From an uncultured Ruminococcus sp. (lineage in GTDB: Bacteria; Bacillota; Clostridia; Oscillospirales; Ruminococcaceae), in assembly GCF_946415235.1 (NCBI RefSeq), contig NZ_CAMKRR010000005.1, positions 46,604 to 110,603 of the forward strand: a stretch of 64,000 nt of DNA, read 5' to 3'. A program made the translations under genes and the position numbers. Positions 40,692 to 50,100 of the stretch are shown in pieces (the stretch's first letter is position 1; each line of letters starts with the position of its first letter). The notes under the pieces were generated by a model. The model was not told the DNA's origin. It worked only from the letters and a program-made list of their open reading frames with translations, and searched no databases.

Positions 40692-42413
40692 ATGCATTTT
40701 AACGAACTGAATTTATCGGACGAGCTTCTCCGTGCCGTTGAAGAGCTCGGATACACGGAGATGACCGAGATACAGCAGCAGAGCATTCCCCTTCTCCTTG
40801 AGGGGCGCGACGTTGTTGGACGCTCGAATACAGGTACGGGCAAGACCGCCGCTTTCGGTATACCTGCTGTCGAGAGCATAACAGAAGCCGACAGGAGATC
40901 GACTGTAGTCCTTATCCTCTGCCCCACAAGGGAGCTTGCAATGCAGGCAAACGAGGAGATACGCAAGTTTGCCAAGTTCAAGGAGGGAGTAAAATCCTCT
41001 GCCATTTACGGCGGCGCAAGCATGGAAAAGCAGATACACGAGCTCAAACGCGGAGCAAATATCGTAATCGGCACTCCGGGACGAGTAATGGATCATATCC
41101 GCCGAAGAACGCTGAAGCTCGACTCTGTCCGCACGGTCATACTTGACGAAGCGGACGAAATGCTGAATATGGGCTTCCGCGAGGATATCGAGTCCATACT
41201 TGCAGACGTTCCCGAGGACAGACAGACCGTTCTCTTCTCTGCAACAATGCCTAAGGAGATAATGGCAATAACGGAAAAGTATCAGACCGATCCCGTTCAC
41301 ATAAAGATAAAGACCGCACAGAAGACTGTAGAGCTCATAGAGCAGTTCTACTTTGAAACAGCCATGGGTCGCAAGACCGATGCGTTAAAGCTTCTTCTTG
41401 CCGCATACAAGCCTTCATCTGCTATGGTATTCTGCAACACAAAGGTCATGGTGGACCAGCTCACCGAGGAGCTCGTAAAAAGCGGCTTCCGCGCAGCAGG
41501 GCTCCACGGCGATATGAAGCAGATACAGCGCACACAGGTCATGAACAGCTTCAAGAACAGAGCCGCTGAGATACTCGTTGCTACGGACGTAGCCGCAAGA
41601 GGCATCGACGTAAGCGGAGTTGACGCGGTATTCAACTATGATCTCCCTCAGGACAACGAATACTACATACACCGCATAGGCAGAACAGGCAGAGCGGGAA
41701 GAACGGGCACAGCCTATACTCTCATAAGCGGAAGAAAGCAGCTCTACGACCTCAGAGCCATTGAGAAATATACCCATGCCGAGATACGCGAAATGCCCCT
41801 GCCCGAAAAGTCGGACATCATCGCCATGAAGAAGGAGTCTCTCGTAAGTGAGATAGCCGAAGCTCAGGCAGGTCACAATGCATATGACATACTCGACAGA
41901 CTTGCCGCACAGGGTATCGACTACCGCGAAGCCGCTGCAAGAGTGATCGAGAAACAGCTCAAAGCCGAAACGGAGGCTCTCCCGGACCTTGAAAGCGCAC
42001 GTCCGCTTAAAAAGGGCAGGAACAGCGGTGCAAAGACTGTAAAGATAGTGATAAATGTCGGCAGGAACAGGCGTATAGCTCCGAATTTCATACTCGGCGC
42101 CCTTGTTGACGCGACAGGCATGACAGGCAGAGATTTCGGCAAGATAGATATTTTTGACGAGCACACCACCGTTGAGGTTCCCGAAGCCGAATCCGAATAC
42201 ATCATAGACAGTACCGACTCAATGAAGATCAACGGCAACAAGGTGGAGGTCAAGCTCTACAAGGGCAGCAGCCACGACAAGCCAAAGAGCCGCCGCACAG
42301 GTGAAAAGCCGCGTTTCGACCGAAAAAAGACAGCATACGGCAATAAAAAAAGATCGGAGATTTTCTCAGACTATATCCCCGACCGTAAAAAGCGCATGAA
42401 AAAAAGACATTAA
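40692..42413 (+). CDS. DEAD-box RNA helicase with DbpA-type C-terminal domain
   Basis: Unwinds structured RNA, usually in ribosome assembly, mRNA decay or cold growth. The core is complete: Q motif region ELNLSDELLRAVEELGYTEMT, motif I NTGTGKTAAFG (about 47), PTRELAMQ, motif II LDEADEML (about 153), SATMP, and motif VI HRIGRTGRAGR (about 328). Residues about 452-525 (TVKIVINVGRNRRIAPNFIL, GKIDIFDEHTTVEVP) form a DbpA/CsdA-type RNA-binding domain, followed by a basic tail. The length of 573 and arrangement match DeaD/CshA-like proteins. GAAAGG precedes the ATG. The next small gene follows 12 bases later. Confidence 0.93.
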   Translation: MHFNELNLSDELLRAVEELGYTEMTEIQQQSIPLLLEGRDVVGRSNTGTGKTAAFGIPAVESITEADRRSTVVLILCPTRELAMQANEEIRKFAKFKEGVKSSAIYGGASMEKQIHELKRGANIVIGTPGRVMDHIRRRTLKLDSVRTVILDEADEMLNMGFREDIESILADVPEDRQTVLFSATMPKEIMAITEKYQTDPVHIKIKTAQKTVELIEQFYFETAMGRKTDALKLLLAAYKPSSAMVFCNTKVMVDQLTEELVKSGFRAAGLHGDMKQIQRTQVMNSFKNRAAEILVATDVAARGIDVSGVDAVFNYDLPQDNEYYIHRIGRTGRAGRTGTAYTLISGRKQLYDLRAIEKYTHAEIREMPLPEKSDIIAMKKESLVSEIAEAQAGHNAYDILDRLAAQGIDYREAAARVIEKQLKAETEALPDLESARPLKKGRNSGAKTVKIVINVGRNRRIAPNFILGALVDATGMTGRDFGKIDIFDEHTTVEVPEAESEYIIDSTDSMKINGNKVEVKLYKGSSHDKPKSRRTGEKPRFDRKKTAYGNKKRSEIFSDYIPDRKKRMKKRH

Positions 42414-42425
42414 GGAGTGATACAG

Positions 42426-42521
42426 ATGAGAAGAAATATGAAGCCATGGATGAGAGTAATAATCCTTATGCTTGCAGGAGTTATGATACTCGCAGCGGTA
42501 ATACTCCCGTTCCTGAGATAA
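42426..42521 (+). CDS. 31-residue single-helix membrane peptide
   Basis: Too short for the ORF track. AAGGAGTGA lies 6 bases before the ATG. The peptide has a basic start (MRRNMKPWMR) followed by one membrane helix (VIILMLAGVMILAAVILPFL) and Arg at the end. Short proteins of this build, basic then hydrophobic and ending near LPFL, occur in many Clostridia with no known function. It lies between the helicase and the sortase-like gene with a 6-base gap to the latter, whose own ribosome binding site is weak, so translation may be coupled. Confidence 0.65.
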   Translation: MRRNMKPWMRVIILMLAGVMILAAVILPFLR

Positions 42522-42527
42522 ATCCCG

Positions 42528-43175
42528 ATGAAAGCTCTGAAAAGGATACTTATATTTTGCGGCGCTGCACTGCTGACTGCCGCACTGTCGCTATGTATTT
42601 ACAATATAATGCAGGACAGAACGGCTGACAAGCGCTCCCGTGAGATACTTTCCGGGCTCAGGGAGCTCATTCCCGTGACCTCAGCCGAAGCTGATACCGA
42701 GAGCACAGAAAATCCCGCCGATGATATCTATGCAGCTTATCAGCAGGAGATGCAGTCAGACCAAAAACGTCATGAGATCATAGAACTCGACGGAAAAAAG
42801 TACTGCGGAGTGATCTCAATACCGACTATCGGCATCGAGCTTCCCGTATGCGACAGCTGTACCTATGATGACCTGAACGCTTCGCCATGCCGTTTCAGCG
42901 GCAGCGCAGAGGATAATGACCTTATAATCGCAGCCCACAATTTCAGCAGTCACTTTGGTTATTTGGACAAGCTGAACACAGGCGACGAGATATTTTTCAC
43001 CGATATAAGCGGAACTGTCCACAGCTATCGGGTCGACGAGATAAGAGCCATCGACGGCTCGGATTCGGAGGGAATGATATACGGAAAAGGCACTGACTGG
43101 GATATTACACTTTTCACCTGCAACCTGAGCGGACAGGCAAGGATAACAGTAAGAGCCTGCAAAATACAGAAATAA
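42528..43175 (+). CDS. Sortase family protein (class uncertain)
   Basis: An N-terminal membrane helix (ILIFCGAALLTAALSLCIYNI), a 50-residue linker, then a sortase beta barrel: YCGVISIPTIGIELPV, the catalytic His in LIIAAHNFSSHF, Cys in ITLFTCNLSG and Arg in ARITVRA. The spacing and TLFTC box are not those of the pilus class C enzymes further on, which also lack this linker; class B, D or a stand-alone type is possible. It lacks the C-terminal membrane helix of class C. It probably anchors an LPxTG-like protein to the wall. It stands at the edge of the pilus island, ending at a terminator. Confidence 0.88.
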   Translation: MKALKRILIFCGAALLTAALSLCIYNIMQDRTADKRSREILSGLRELIPVTSAEADTESTENPADDIYAAYQQEMQSDQKRHEIIELDGKKYCGVISIPTIGIELPVCDSCTYDDLNASPCRFSGSAEDNDLIIAAHNFSSHFGYLDKLNTGDEIFFTDISGTVHSYRVDEIRAIDGSDSEGMIYGKGTDWDITLFTCNLSGQARITVRACKIQK

Positions 43176-43215
43176 AAAAACATCTTCAGTTATTCAATAC
43201 TGAAGATGTTTTTTT
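43176..43215. terminator. Bidirectional terminator
   Basis: AAACATCTTCAGT-loop-ACTGAAGATGTTT followed by TTTT, between the convergent sortase and ancillary pilin genes. Confidence 0.92.
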
Positions 43216-43216
43216 G

Positions 43217-44278
43217 TTATTCCTTATCCTCTTTTTTTGTCCTGATAAGCGCACCGAGGGATATCAGCAGTATACCTCCTGCGCCAAGGGGCACTATCGG
43301 CCACCAGAGCTGTCCTGTCTGCGTGAGCGGCGGCAGCTTGACCGTAGTTGTCGGCGGACTTGTGACATTGGTATACGTACCTGTAGCCGTTGTGTACGTT
43401 AAAGTAGTCTGATCTGTAGCGGAGGAAGTCGTAGTTGTCGTGCCCGAAGTAAGAGTAGTTGTCGTTGTAGTCGTATCCTTCGGATTATAGCTGTTTTTTA
43501 TGAGATACTGTGTGCTGTTGAAATCAATTATAACATTGTAGCCGACAGGTATCTCACGCTCGACAACGTACCAGTCGTTGATAGGTTCAAGGTCTCTCCA
43601 GCGATGCTCCCAGTTGTTCTCCTCGTTCAGTACCACTGTATCGTAGAGTTCATCGTTCCTGAAAAGGTCAACTGTTACATATGAGGGACGAGCTGTGTTT
43701 TCAGCCGAATCGTTTATCCATACCTTTCTTACGGTATACGAACCGACACTTCCGCCAAGAGTAGCATAGGCAAATTTCGGATATGCGTCATAGCTGAATG
43801 AAATATCGGAATCATCAGCCTCAAGCAGGAGAGATGAGGGAACATAGTAGGTATTGCCGACTTGCAGCGTTCTTCCCACAGCAAGATATATGCCCTTGCT
43901 CAAGCCGCTGAATTTCAGCTCGCCGTTTTCATCGGTCTCACCGCTGCCGACGGGAGCAATACCGTCCGCAACTGCGTAGCTTTCGAGGGTTTTTGCTTTC
44001 TCGGATACGTTTTCCTCGTTGATCTCATTGATATCTATAGGATATCCCGCAAAATCTCCCGTAAGCGCAAAGCCGCTTCCCGAGCGCACTCCAACTCTGT
44101 AGAGCTTCCATTTCATACCTGTAAGGATGGTGTTATCCTTTCTGCATATCAGGGTTACGGAGCGGTCGTTCCCGGCGCCGACAGCGCCTGACAGCGGTAT
44201 AAACATAAGCATAAGGGAAAATGTTAAGAAAACGCATGAGAAAAATCTCATGAATGATTTACCGTACCTTTGCATCAT
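43217..44278 (-). CDS. Ancillary pilin with LPxTG-like anchor
   Basis: A 353-residue secreted protein: signal peptide (FFSCVFLTFSLMLMFIPLSGAVGAG), a first beta domain (SVTLICRKDNTILTGMKWKLYRVG, typical of pilin N-domains), a Cna-B domain (YTVRKVWINDSAENTARPSYVTVDLFRND, with the E-box-like WYVVEREIPVGYNV), a Thr-rich linker and the anchor LTQTG followed by a membrane helix and RTKKEDKE. LTQTG is a variant of the usual LPxTG. Such proteins form the pilus base or side subunits. AGAGGTGAT precedes the ATG. Last gene of the leftward pilus unit, one base after the sortase stop. Confidence 0.88.
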   Translation of the reverse strand: MMQRYGKSFMRFFSCVFLTFSLMLMFIPLSGAVGAGNDRSVTLICRKDNTILTGMKWKLYRVGVRSGSGFALTGDFAGYPIDINEINEENVSEKAKTLESYAVADGIAPVGSGETDENGELKFSGLSKGIYLAVGRTLQVGNTYYVPSSLLLEADDSDISFSYDAYPKFAYATLGGSVGSYTVRKVWINDSAENTARPSYVTVDLFRNDELYDTVVLNEENNWEHRWRDLEPINDWYVVEREIPVGYNVIIDFNSTQYLIKNSYNPKDTTTTTTTLTSGTTTTTSSATDQTTLTYTTATGTYTNVTSPPTTTVKLPPLTQTGQLWWPIVPLGAGGILLISLGALIRTKKEDKE

Positions 44279-44279
44279 A

Positions 44280-45113
44280 TCACCTCTTATTTTTTGATCT
44301 TATCCTGCCCGAAACTGCCCAGAAGATCATCAGGATCACAATGACAGGAGCAACTATAAACGGCAGAACCTTTATATCGTCAACGGGGACAGCATCGGCA
44401 GTTACCTTAATGATGTGAGGCTGTCCGCTCTCGATCCTGTGAGCTCTCACAAGCAGACGGTGCGTATTTATACCGTATGGAGTGCAGGTCATAAGAGTAA
44501 CGCAGTCCATATCGGGTATCGGCACAAGCTTGTCCATTTGATACGGCAGGACCGTATTTATCTCATCGACCTCATATTCCATTACTTCGTCAAGCACGGT
44601 GATACTGAAAGTATCATTTTCCGTGAGCTTGTCGATATCAGTGAAGAGCCTTGCAGACGGAAGTCCGCGGTGTGCGGATATTACCGCATGATTTCCAATG
44701 CCGCCGATGGGGAGTGAAGTCCCCTGAAGGTGACCCACGGCGATATTGAGCACCTCGCTGCTGGTTCCGTGGTATATGGGGAGATAAGCGTTTATCTTAG
44801 GTATATCAATATATCCCATTATACCCGTACCTGTTATGTCAAGAGCCTGTTCATAGCCCTTTACATTCTTATAATCACTGAGAGGAGACTCCAGCTTTGC
44901 AAGCTCGCTGTTATACTTCTCCGCTCTTTCAAAGAACTTTTTCTTTACCGAATCGTCCATTTCGCTGACCGTCTGATCGTATACCGCGATAGCTCTTGAG
45001 AGCTTGCCAGCGTTCCACCAGTTGCTGAACGAAGGGTAGAGCATAATGCAGATACCTGCAACCAGAGCAGCAAAAAGAACGATGTTAAATATCAGACTGC
45101 GCTTGTTTTTCAT
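44280..45113 (-). CDS. srtC: Class C (pilus) sortase
   Basis: Links pilin subunits through isopeptide bonds. An N-terminal membrane helix, then DITGTGIMGYIDIPKINAYLPIYHGT, the catalytic His in VISAHRGLPSARLFTD, Cys in TLMTCTPYGINTHRL and Arg in LLVRAHRI, then a C-terminal membrane helix, the class C layout. It has 277 residues. A lid segment of the DPY/DPF type is not obvious (SPLSDYKNV occupies that place). The start overlaps the lepB stop (ATGA) and its stop is one base before the pilin start, so the three genes are co-translated. Confidence 0.94.
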   Translation of the reverse strand: MKNKRSLIFNIVLFAALVAGICIMLYPSFSNWWNAGKLSRAIAVYDQTVSEMDDSVKKKFFERAEKYNSELAKLESPLSDYKNVKGYEQALDITGTGIMGYIDIPKINAYLPIYHGTSSEVLNIAVGHLQGTSLPIGGIGNHAVISAHRGLPSARLFTDIDKLTENDTFSITVLDEVMEYEVDEINTVLPYQMDKLVPIPDMDCVTLMTCTPYGINTHRLLVRAHRIESGQPHIIKVTADAVPVDDIKVLPFIVAPVIVILMIFWAVSGRIRSKNKR

Positions 45114-45670
45114 TTTATCCTACCAAATGAGCCAAAAGGCGTGACCCTGAAATAAACTTTTCCGATTATGTTTTCCTCAGCGACACATCCAACGGAGGTC
45201 GTGCGGCTGTCCACCGAGACCTCTCTTTCATCGCCCATTACGAAGTATCTATCCTCGGAAACTGTCATCGGGAACGTGATATCACATTCTCCCGACGAGA
45301 CTTTGCTGATATATGGTTCGTCAAGCTTTTTTCCGTTCAGCTCCACCGTACCGTCGTCAAGGATATTTATAGTATCGCCCGATGCGGCGATAACACGTTT
45401 TATAAGGACTTTTTTGTTATGGTAGAAGGCGATAATGTCGCCTTTTTTTATATCCCCGGACTTATTGCACAGCACAGTCTGTCCCTTTGATAAAGTAGGC
45501 TCCATGCTGCTGCCGGTAACTCTGAAAAGCGGGAAAACGAAATTGCAGATCAGAACGATAACGGCTGCGGCGGTGATAAGAGACGAAACAGTGCTGAAAA
45601 GAGCTTTCGCAAAGGCTTTTCTGTAGCTTTTCGGCTCAATATTGTTTTCATTGGTATCTTTTTCGTTCAT
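45110..45670 (-). CDS. lepB: Signal peptidase I of the leftward pilus unit
   Basis: One N-terminal membrane helix, then SSMEPTL with the nucleophilic Ser and KKVLIKRVIA with the general-base Lys, both intact, plus GDEREVSVDSRT, the family's box E. Length 186. Dedicated signal peptidases (SipA) lie in many pilus islands of Gram-positive bacteria; some lack the catalytic pair and act as chaperones, but this one keeps it. It heads the unit lepB-srtC-pilin and overlaps srtC by 4 bases. Only a weak ribosome binding site is visible. Confidence 0.92.
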   Translation of the reverse strand: MNEKDTNENNIEPKSYRKAFAKALFSTVSSLITAAAVIVLICNFVFPLFRVTGSSMEPTLSKGQTVLCNKSGDIKKGDIIAFYHNKKVLIKRVIAASGDTINILDDGTVELNGKKLDEPYISKVSSGECDITFPMTVSEDRYFVMGDEREVSVDSRTTSVGCVAEENIIGKVYFRVTPFGSFGRIK

Positions 45671-45816
45671 TTCACGACACAGCCCTTCGGTTTATACATA
45701 ATGTAATGCAAGCGTAAATTAATACAATAAATTTATCTCTGTTTTTAAGTGAGCATAATATTAATTGATATAAGTATTGATTAAGCAAATATTTCAATGC
45801 ACAGTTCTATGTACAT

Positions 45817-45846
45817 ATTATACTTTCCTGTCAGGAGAAAAGTCAA
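45817..45846 (-). promoter_or_regulatory. Promoter of leftward pilus unit
   Basis: On the minus strand TTGACT, 18-base spacer, TATAAT, about 145 bases before lepB. Confidence 0.75.
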
Positions 45847-46123
45847 TAATAAAGTGTGAACAAACTTTATAAACATCAAAAATTCGGCGTTAGTCACAAC
45901 GTATTTGTTTTAATTTAGGCAAATCGCCAAATAGTTTCCTAATTAAAAACAAAGGATTAATAATATGTTAACACGAATTCTGGCAGTATAATATTACATT
46001 TTCAATCCTGACCGTACATTTTTTGACTCAATTTTCTATGGTAAAAGCGTACAAATCAGGTAAAAAATATTAGACTTTTGTCACAAAAATTAATTACTTA
46101 ATGTTAATAATATATGAATGTGG
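45847..46123. promoter_or_regulatory. AT-rich control region between divergent pilus units
   Basis: About 280 bases without a gene, strongly AT-rich, between the two divergent promoters. TAGTCACAACG (about 45893) and TTTGTCACAAAA (about 46077) share GTCACAA. No clear terminator or riboswitch. Likely contains binding sites for a regulator of pilus expression. Confidence 0.4.
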
Positions 46124-46153
46124 TTGACGTCTTATCATAACAAGTGGTATAAT
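46124..46153 (+). promoter_or_regulatory. Promoter of rightward pilus unit
   Basis: TTGACG, 18-base spacer, TATAAT, 45-75 bases upstream of the coiled-coil gene. Confidence 0.82.
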
Positions 46154-46201
46154 ATCATTACACAGAACAATGTTATAAATTTGTTCACACGGAGATAATT
46201 T

Positions 46202-46558
46202 ATGACTGATAAAGAATTCAAACGCTTAAAAAGAAGCGACCTGATATATATAATATATGAATATCAAAAAAAGCAGGAGGAGCTCCTCAGAGAAAACAGT
46301 GAACTCCGCGAAAAGCTCAGTGAAAAAGAGCTTAAGATCGAGAATGCAGGCTCTCTTGCCGAAATAGCCGCAAAGCTCAGCGGACTTTTTGAGGCAGCTC
46401 AGCAGACGGCCGATGATTACATGAGCCAGCTTGAGTTTGCCGCTTCCGCCGAAGCCCGTAAAAAGGCCGACGCTATCATAAAGGAAGCCGAGGAAAAGGC
46501 CCAGAAGATAATAGAAGAAGCAAAAATGAACGCTCCTGCACAGAAAAACGACGAATAA
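46202..46558 (+). CDS. Coiled-coil protein heading the pilus operon
   Basis: GGAG lies 7 bases before the ATG. The 118-residue cytoplasmic protein has two coiled coils: YEYQKKQEELLRENSELREK near the N-terminus and AEARKKADAIIKEAEEKAQK near the C-terminus, separated by a short helical linker (LAEIAAKLSGLFEAAQQ). The layout resembles the tail of DivIVA-like proteins, but the DivIVA N-terminal lipid-binding motif is not present. It could position the pilus machinery at a membrane site; this is inference from position as first gene of the rightward pilus unit. Confidence 0.75.
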   Translation: MTDKEFKRLKRSDLIYIIYEYQKKQEELLRENSELREKLSEKELKIENAGSLAEIAAKLSGLFEAAQQTADDYMSQLEFAASAEARKKADAIIKEAEEKAQKIIEEAKMNAPAQKNDE

Positions 46559-46572
46559 AAGGATAGGATACC

Positions 46573-47145
46573 ATGTCAGCAAACAAGAAAACTCCCCAGA
46601 CTATGCCTTCTGTCCAACAGGTAGAGGCAGAGCTGAAAAATATAAATCATAAAAAGAGATTCAGAAGCACCCTGTTCAGCACAGTTTCGATACTCATTGT
46701 CGTTGCAGCAGTCGCGGTGCTCATCTCCACACTCTTCTTCCCCGTCGTTCAGGTCGTGGGAAGCAGTATGGAACCGTCACTGAATGACGGTGATATTCTT
46801 TTGCTTGTTAAATCGGATAAGGTAACATATGGAGAGCTGTGCTGCGTTTCATGGCAGAACAAATCGCTGCTGAAGCGCGTTATCGGCCTTTCGGGGGATG
46901 TTATCGAAATAGACGGCAGCGGAAATGTCTCGGTCAACGGTGAGCTCCTCGACGAGCCCTACGTTGAAGAGAAGGAACTCGGCAGATGCGAGATCGAATT
47001 TCCGTATCAGGTGCCTGAGGACAAGATCTTTATCCTCGGAGACCAGCGCGGGACCTCTGTGGACAGCAGAAGCTCTGCCATCGGCTGCGTAGGAAAGGAC
47101 CAGATAATAGGAAAGGTCATATTTAAAGTATGGTCTAAAAAATAA
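46573..47145 (+). CDS. lepB: Signal peptidase I of the rightward pilus unit
   Basis: Similar to the enzyme at 45110: one membrane helix, SSMEPSL with the catalytic Ser, SLLKRVIGLSGD with the catalytic Lys, and GDQRGTSVDSRS. Length 190. The two look like paralogues that flank the control region. It probably processes the large adhesin and backbone pilin whose genes follow. It is preceded by AGGATAGGA and separated by 14 bases from the coiled-coil gene. Confidence 0.93.
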   Translation: MSANKKTPQTMPSVQQVEAELKNINHKKRFRSTLFSTVSILIVVAAVAVLISTLFFPVVQVVGSSMEPSLNDGDILLLVKSDKVTYGELCCVSWQNKSLLKRVIGLSGDVIEIDGSGNVSVNGELLDEPYVEEKELGRCEIEFPYQVPEDKIFILGDQRGTSVDSRSSAIGCVGKDQIIGKVIFKVWSKK

Positions 47146-47170
47146 TCGAGAAAGGGGGACGGCGAAATAA

Positions 47171-50100
47171 ATGAAAAATTATTTTGACAGTTTTTATGAG
47201 ATAATTCATAAAAACAGCGTTAAGCGACGGCGAATGGTATCGCTGCTGCTTGTATTGTCAATATTTGTTTCATCAGGCGTCCTCTGGGAGCTTCGCGATA
47301 CCGTTGTCACTCTTGTAAACGAGCCTCTGTGCGGATTTGAAGAACACGCTCATTCCGACGAGTGTTACGAAACAAGACTGATATGCGGTCTGGAAGAAAA
47401 TGAGGAGCATACTCATACGGACGAATGCTATGAGAAGGTCCTTGTATGCGGATATGAAGAGCATTTGCACACAACGCTCTGCTATACCGATGAGGAGCTT
47501 CCCGAAAACAGCATACAGTCTGATGATGAGGAAAACAATATCGTTTCCATATCTCTTCCCGAGGATGAGAATGAGGAACTGTTCATATCACAGGATGATG
47601 ATGCAGAAGCGGCAGCGCTTCGGCTCGGAAATTCAATGAGAGCATCTCTTGCAGATAATCCTACAGAGCTTGTTTCACCCGCCGGAGTATCTACCATAGA
47701 TAATATAGCACGCGGTATTAATATCACGCTGTTTGATTATCATGATCCGGAGGATGAGCTTGAATCACAGCTCAACAACTATGATATCTCATGGGACAGC
47801 GACAGTCATACATGGGTGCATAATCATATAAAGTATGCCGGTGTGAACTATGGAAGAAATCCCACCGATGATATCATGTTCTTTGCTTACGGTACACCTG
47901 ATTTTGTTGGTACAAACTCCGATAAAGACGATACAAATGCATATAATATCTATACCCGTACTGATATAAACAATATCAGCAAGAATAACTACTCTGGCGA
48001 TTATAATACCAATAACATATATTCTTCTCAGGTATCGGGCAACCGACCTGTACAGGGCATAGTAAAGGATCAGCTTTCAGGCGGTTATCCCGTGATGAAC
48101 AATACCGCGGCACACAGCCTCGATTATCTGTTCAGTATAACACCGAGCGCTTATAAAACAGTCTATACCGATGTAAATCATTTCTTGCAGGACAAGAACG
48201 GTCACCTTGTTTATAACAGCGATGAGAATTACGCTTATTATAATCAGGATACCCACGAATTTACGGTCTATGAAAGCACCTATCATATCATAAACAAAGA
48301 TCACCACAGAGACAAGGACTATAACGCGCTCACTGATACGGTATATGACGGAGCTAACGGCGGTGAGTTCAAGATAGGCTTCTTCCCCTTCGATCAGTAC
48401 GACCTGAGCAGGAAAGATCCTAACTTCAACGGTAACGGCTTCAATCACCATTTCGGAATGAAAATGGACGCCAGGTTCAAAAATCTCGGCGCTCCGACGG
48501 AACCGATAGTATTCAAGTACAGCGGCGATGATGATATGTGGGTTTTCGTTGATGATGTTCTTATTCTTGATATCGGCGGTATCCATGAGCCTGCCGCAGG
48601 AATGATAGACTTTACGAACGGTCTTGTATGGACACAGGACAATGAACTCGGCAGTGTTGCTGAGACTGCATATAACGATTTAAGGAGAAGCAATCAGAGC
48701 CTTCCTGTATACGCTGATATCCCGAAGCCTGACAACGGTGTAAATACCGACGGTGCATCGGAATCTAAGTGGAAGGTAGAGACTCTGGCAAGCAAATTTG
48801 CAGGCATTGAAGGCAAGAGCTGTGGCGCAGCTGACAACAAGGCTCATACTATCGAGATGTTCTATCTTGAGCGAGGCGGCTGTTATTCAAACCTCGCCAT
48901 AGATATGAACCTCCCGACTGTAAGACCTTTGACAGTAAAGAAAAACGTTGATTTCGGCAGTCATTATTCAAAGGATTATGACAGGAACGACGTAACAGAC
49001 TTTCCTAAGTATCAGTTCGCAGTATATGTCGAAGATCCTGAGAATCCAGACAATTATGTTCTTGCCGATCTCGGGGTTGACGAAAACAATCCGTTCTATC
49101 TCAAGGACGGAGAACGTAAGGATTTCTATTTAGCCGATGAGACAAGAAAATATTATGTTGTCGAAAACGGCATAGATACGAATATTTATTCAAATGTACT
49201 GGTCAATGCAGCTGCTCGGCCGATAGAAAGCGGCAATGCAAGCAGCGGTACACCTGCGGCACTTAATGTTACTGACAGCTACAATTTCACAAATGTTGTC
49301 CGTGAGGAAACGGGCACGATCGGCGTTACAAAATCATGGCTGGGCAATGACGGAGAGCCAATGGCAAACCCACCGACTTCTCCCATAAAATTCAAGCTGT
49401 ACCGCTCGGATAACGGCGGAGAACCTCAGCCCGTGGAGATAGGCGGAAAGATGACGTTCACTCTGAACTCTCCAAGCTGGTCATGGACCTCACCTGTAGT
49501 TCTTCCCAAGAGGTACGGTACTCATGTTTATACATACTCGGTCGAGGAGCTCAACGTACCTGACGGCTACAAGGCATCATACAGCAAAAATGCTGACGGC
49601 GGTCTTGAAATAACCAATAAGGATGTCACTAACGCCGATATCTACCTAAAAAAAGAATGGTCCAACGCTATAGAAGAGGATCAGAAGCCCGTAACGCTTA
49701 CTCTTAAGAGGAAAAAAGCTGTGTATGAAGAGAGCCAGCCTACAAGTCTCAGGATAAATCTTCTTGATGCAGGCGGAAATCTTCTTTCAACGTATGAAGT
49801 TCCCTCAAGCGATAATATGGTATATGCAGGAGGCAGCGTTGAATTTTCATTTAATGCCCCCAATGGTGTTGATTATTATACAGTGGATACCAATTATCCT
49901 CAGTTGACGCCGAATACAATACATCTGCAGCAGATAAATGACAGAACATTTGAAATATCAGATCTTGCGGCTGCAAGCGGTTCAGGCTTTGCCAACGAAG
50001 TCAGTATCAAGGTATATACCGACGAAGAAGAAGACAGTCTGCTGCTCCTGCACCATTCGTTTACAAAATATACAGACGGCTGGATACAGAACGGCGGTTC

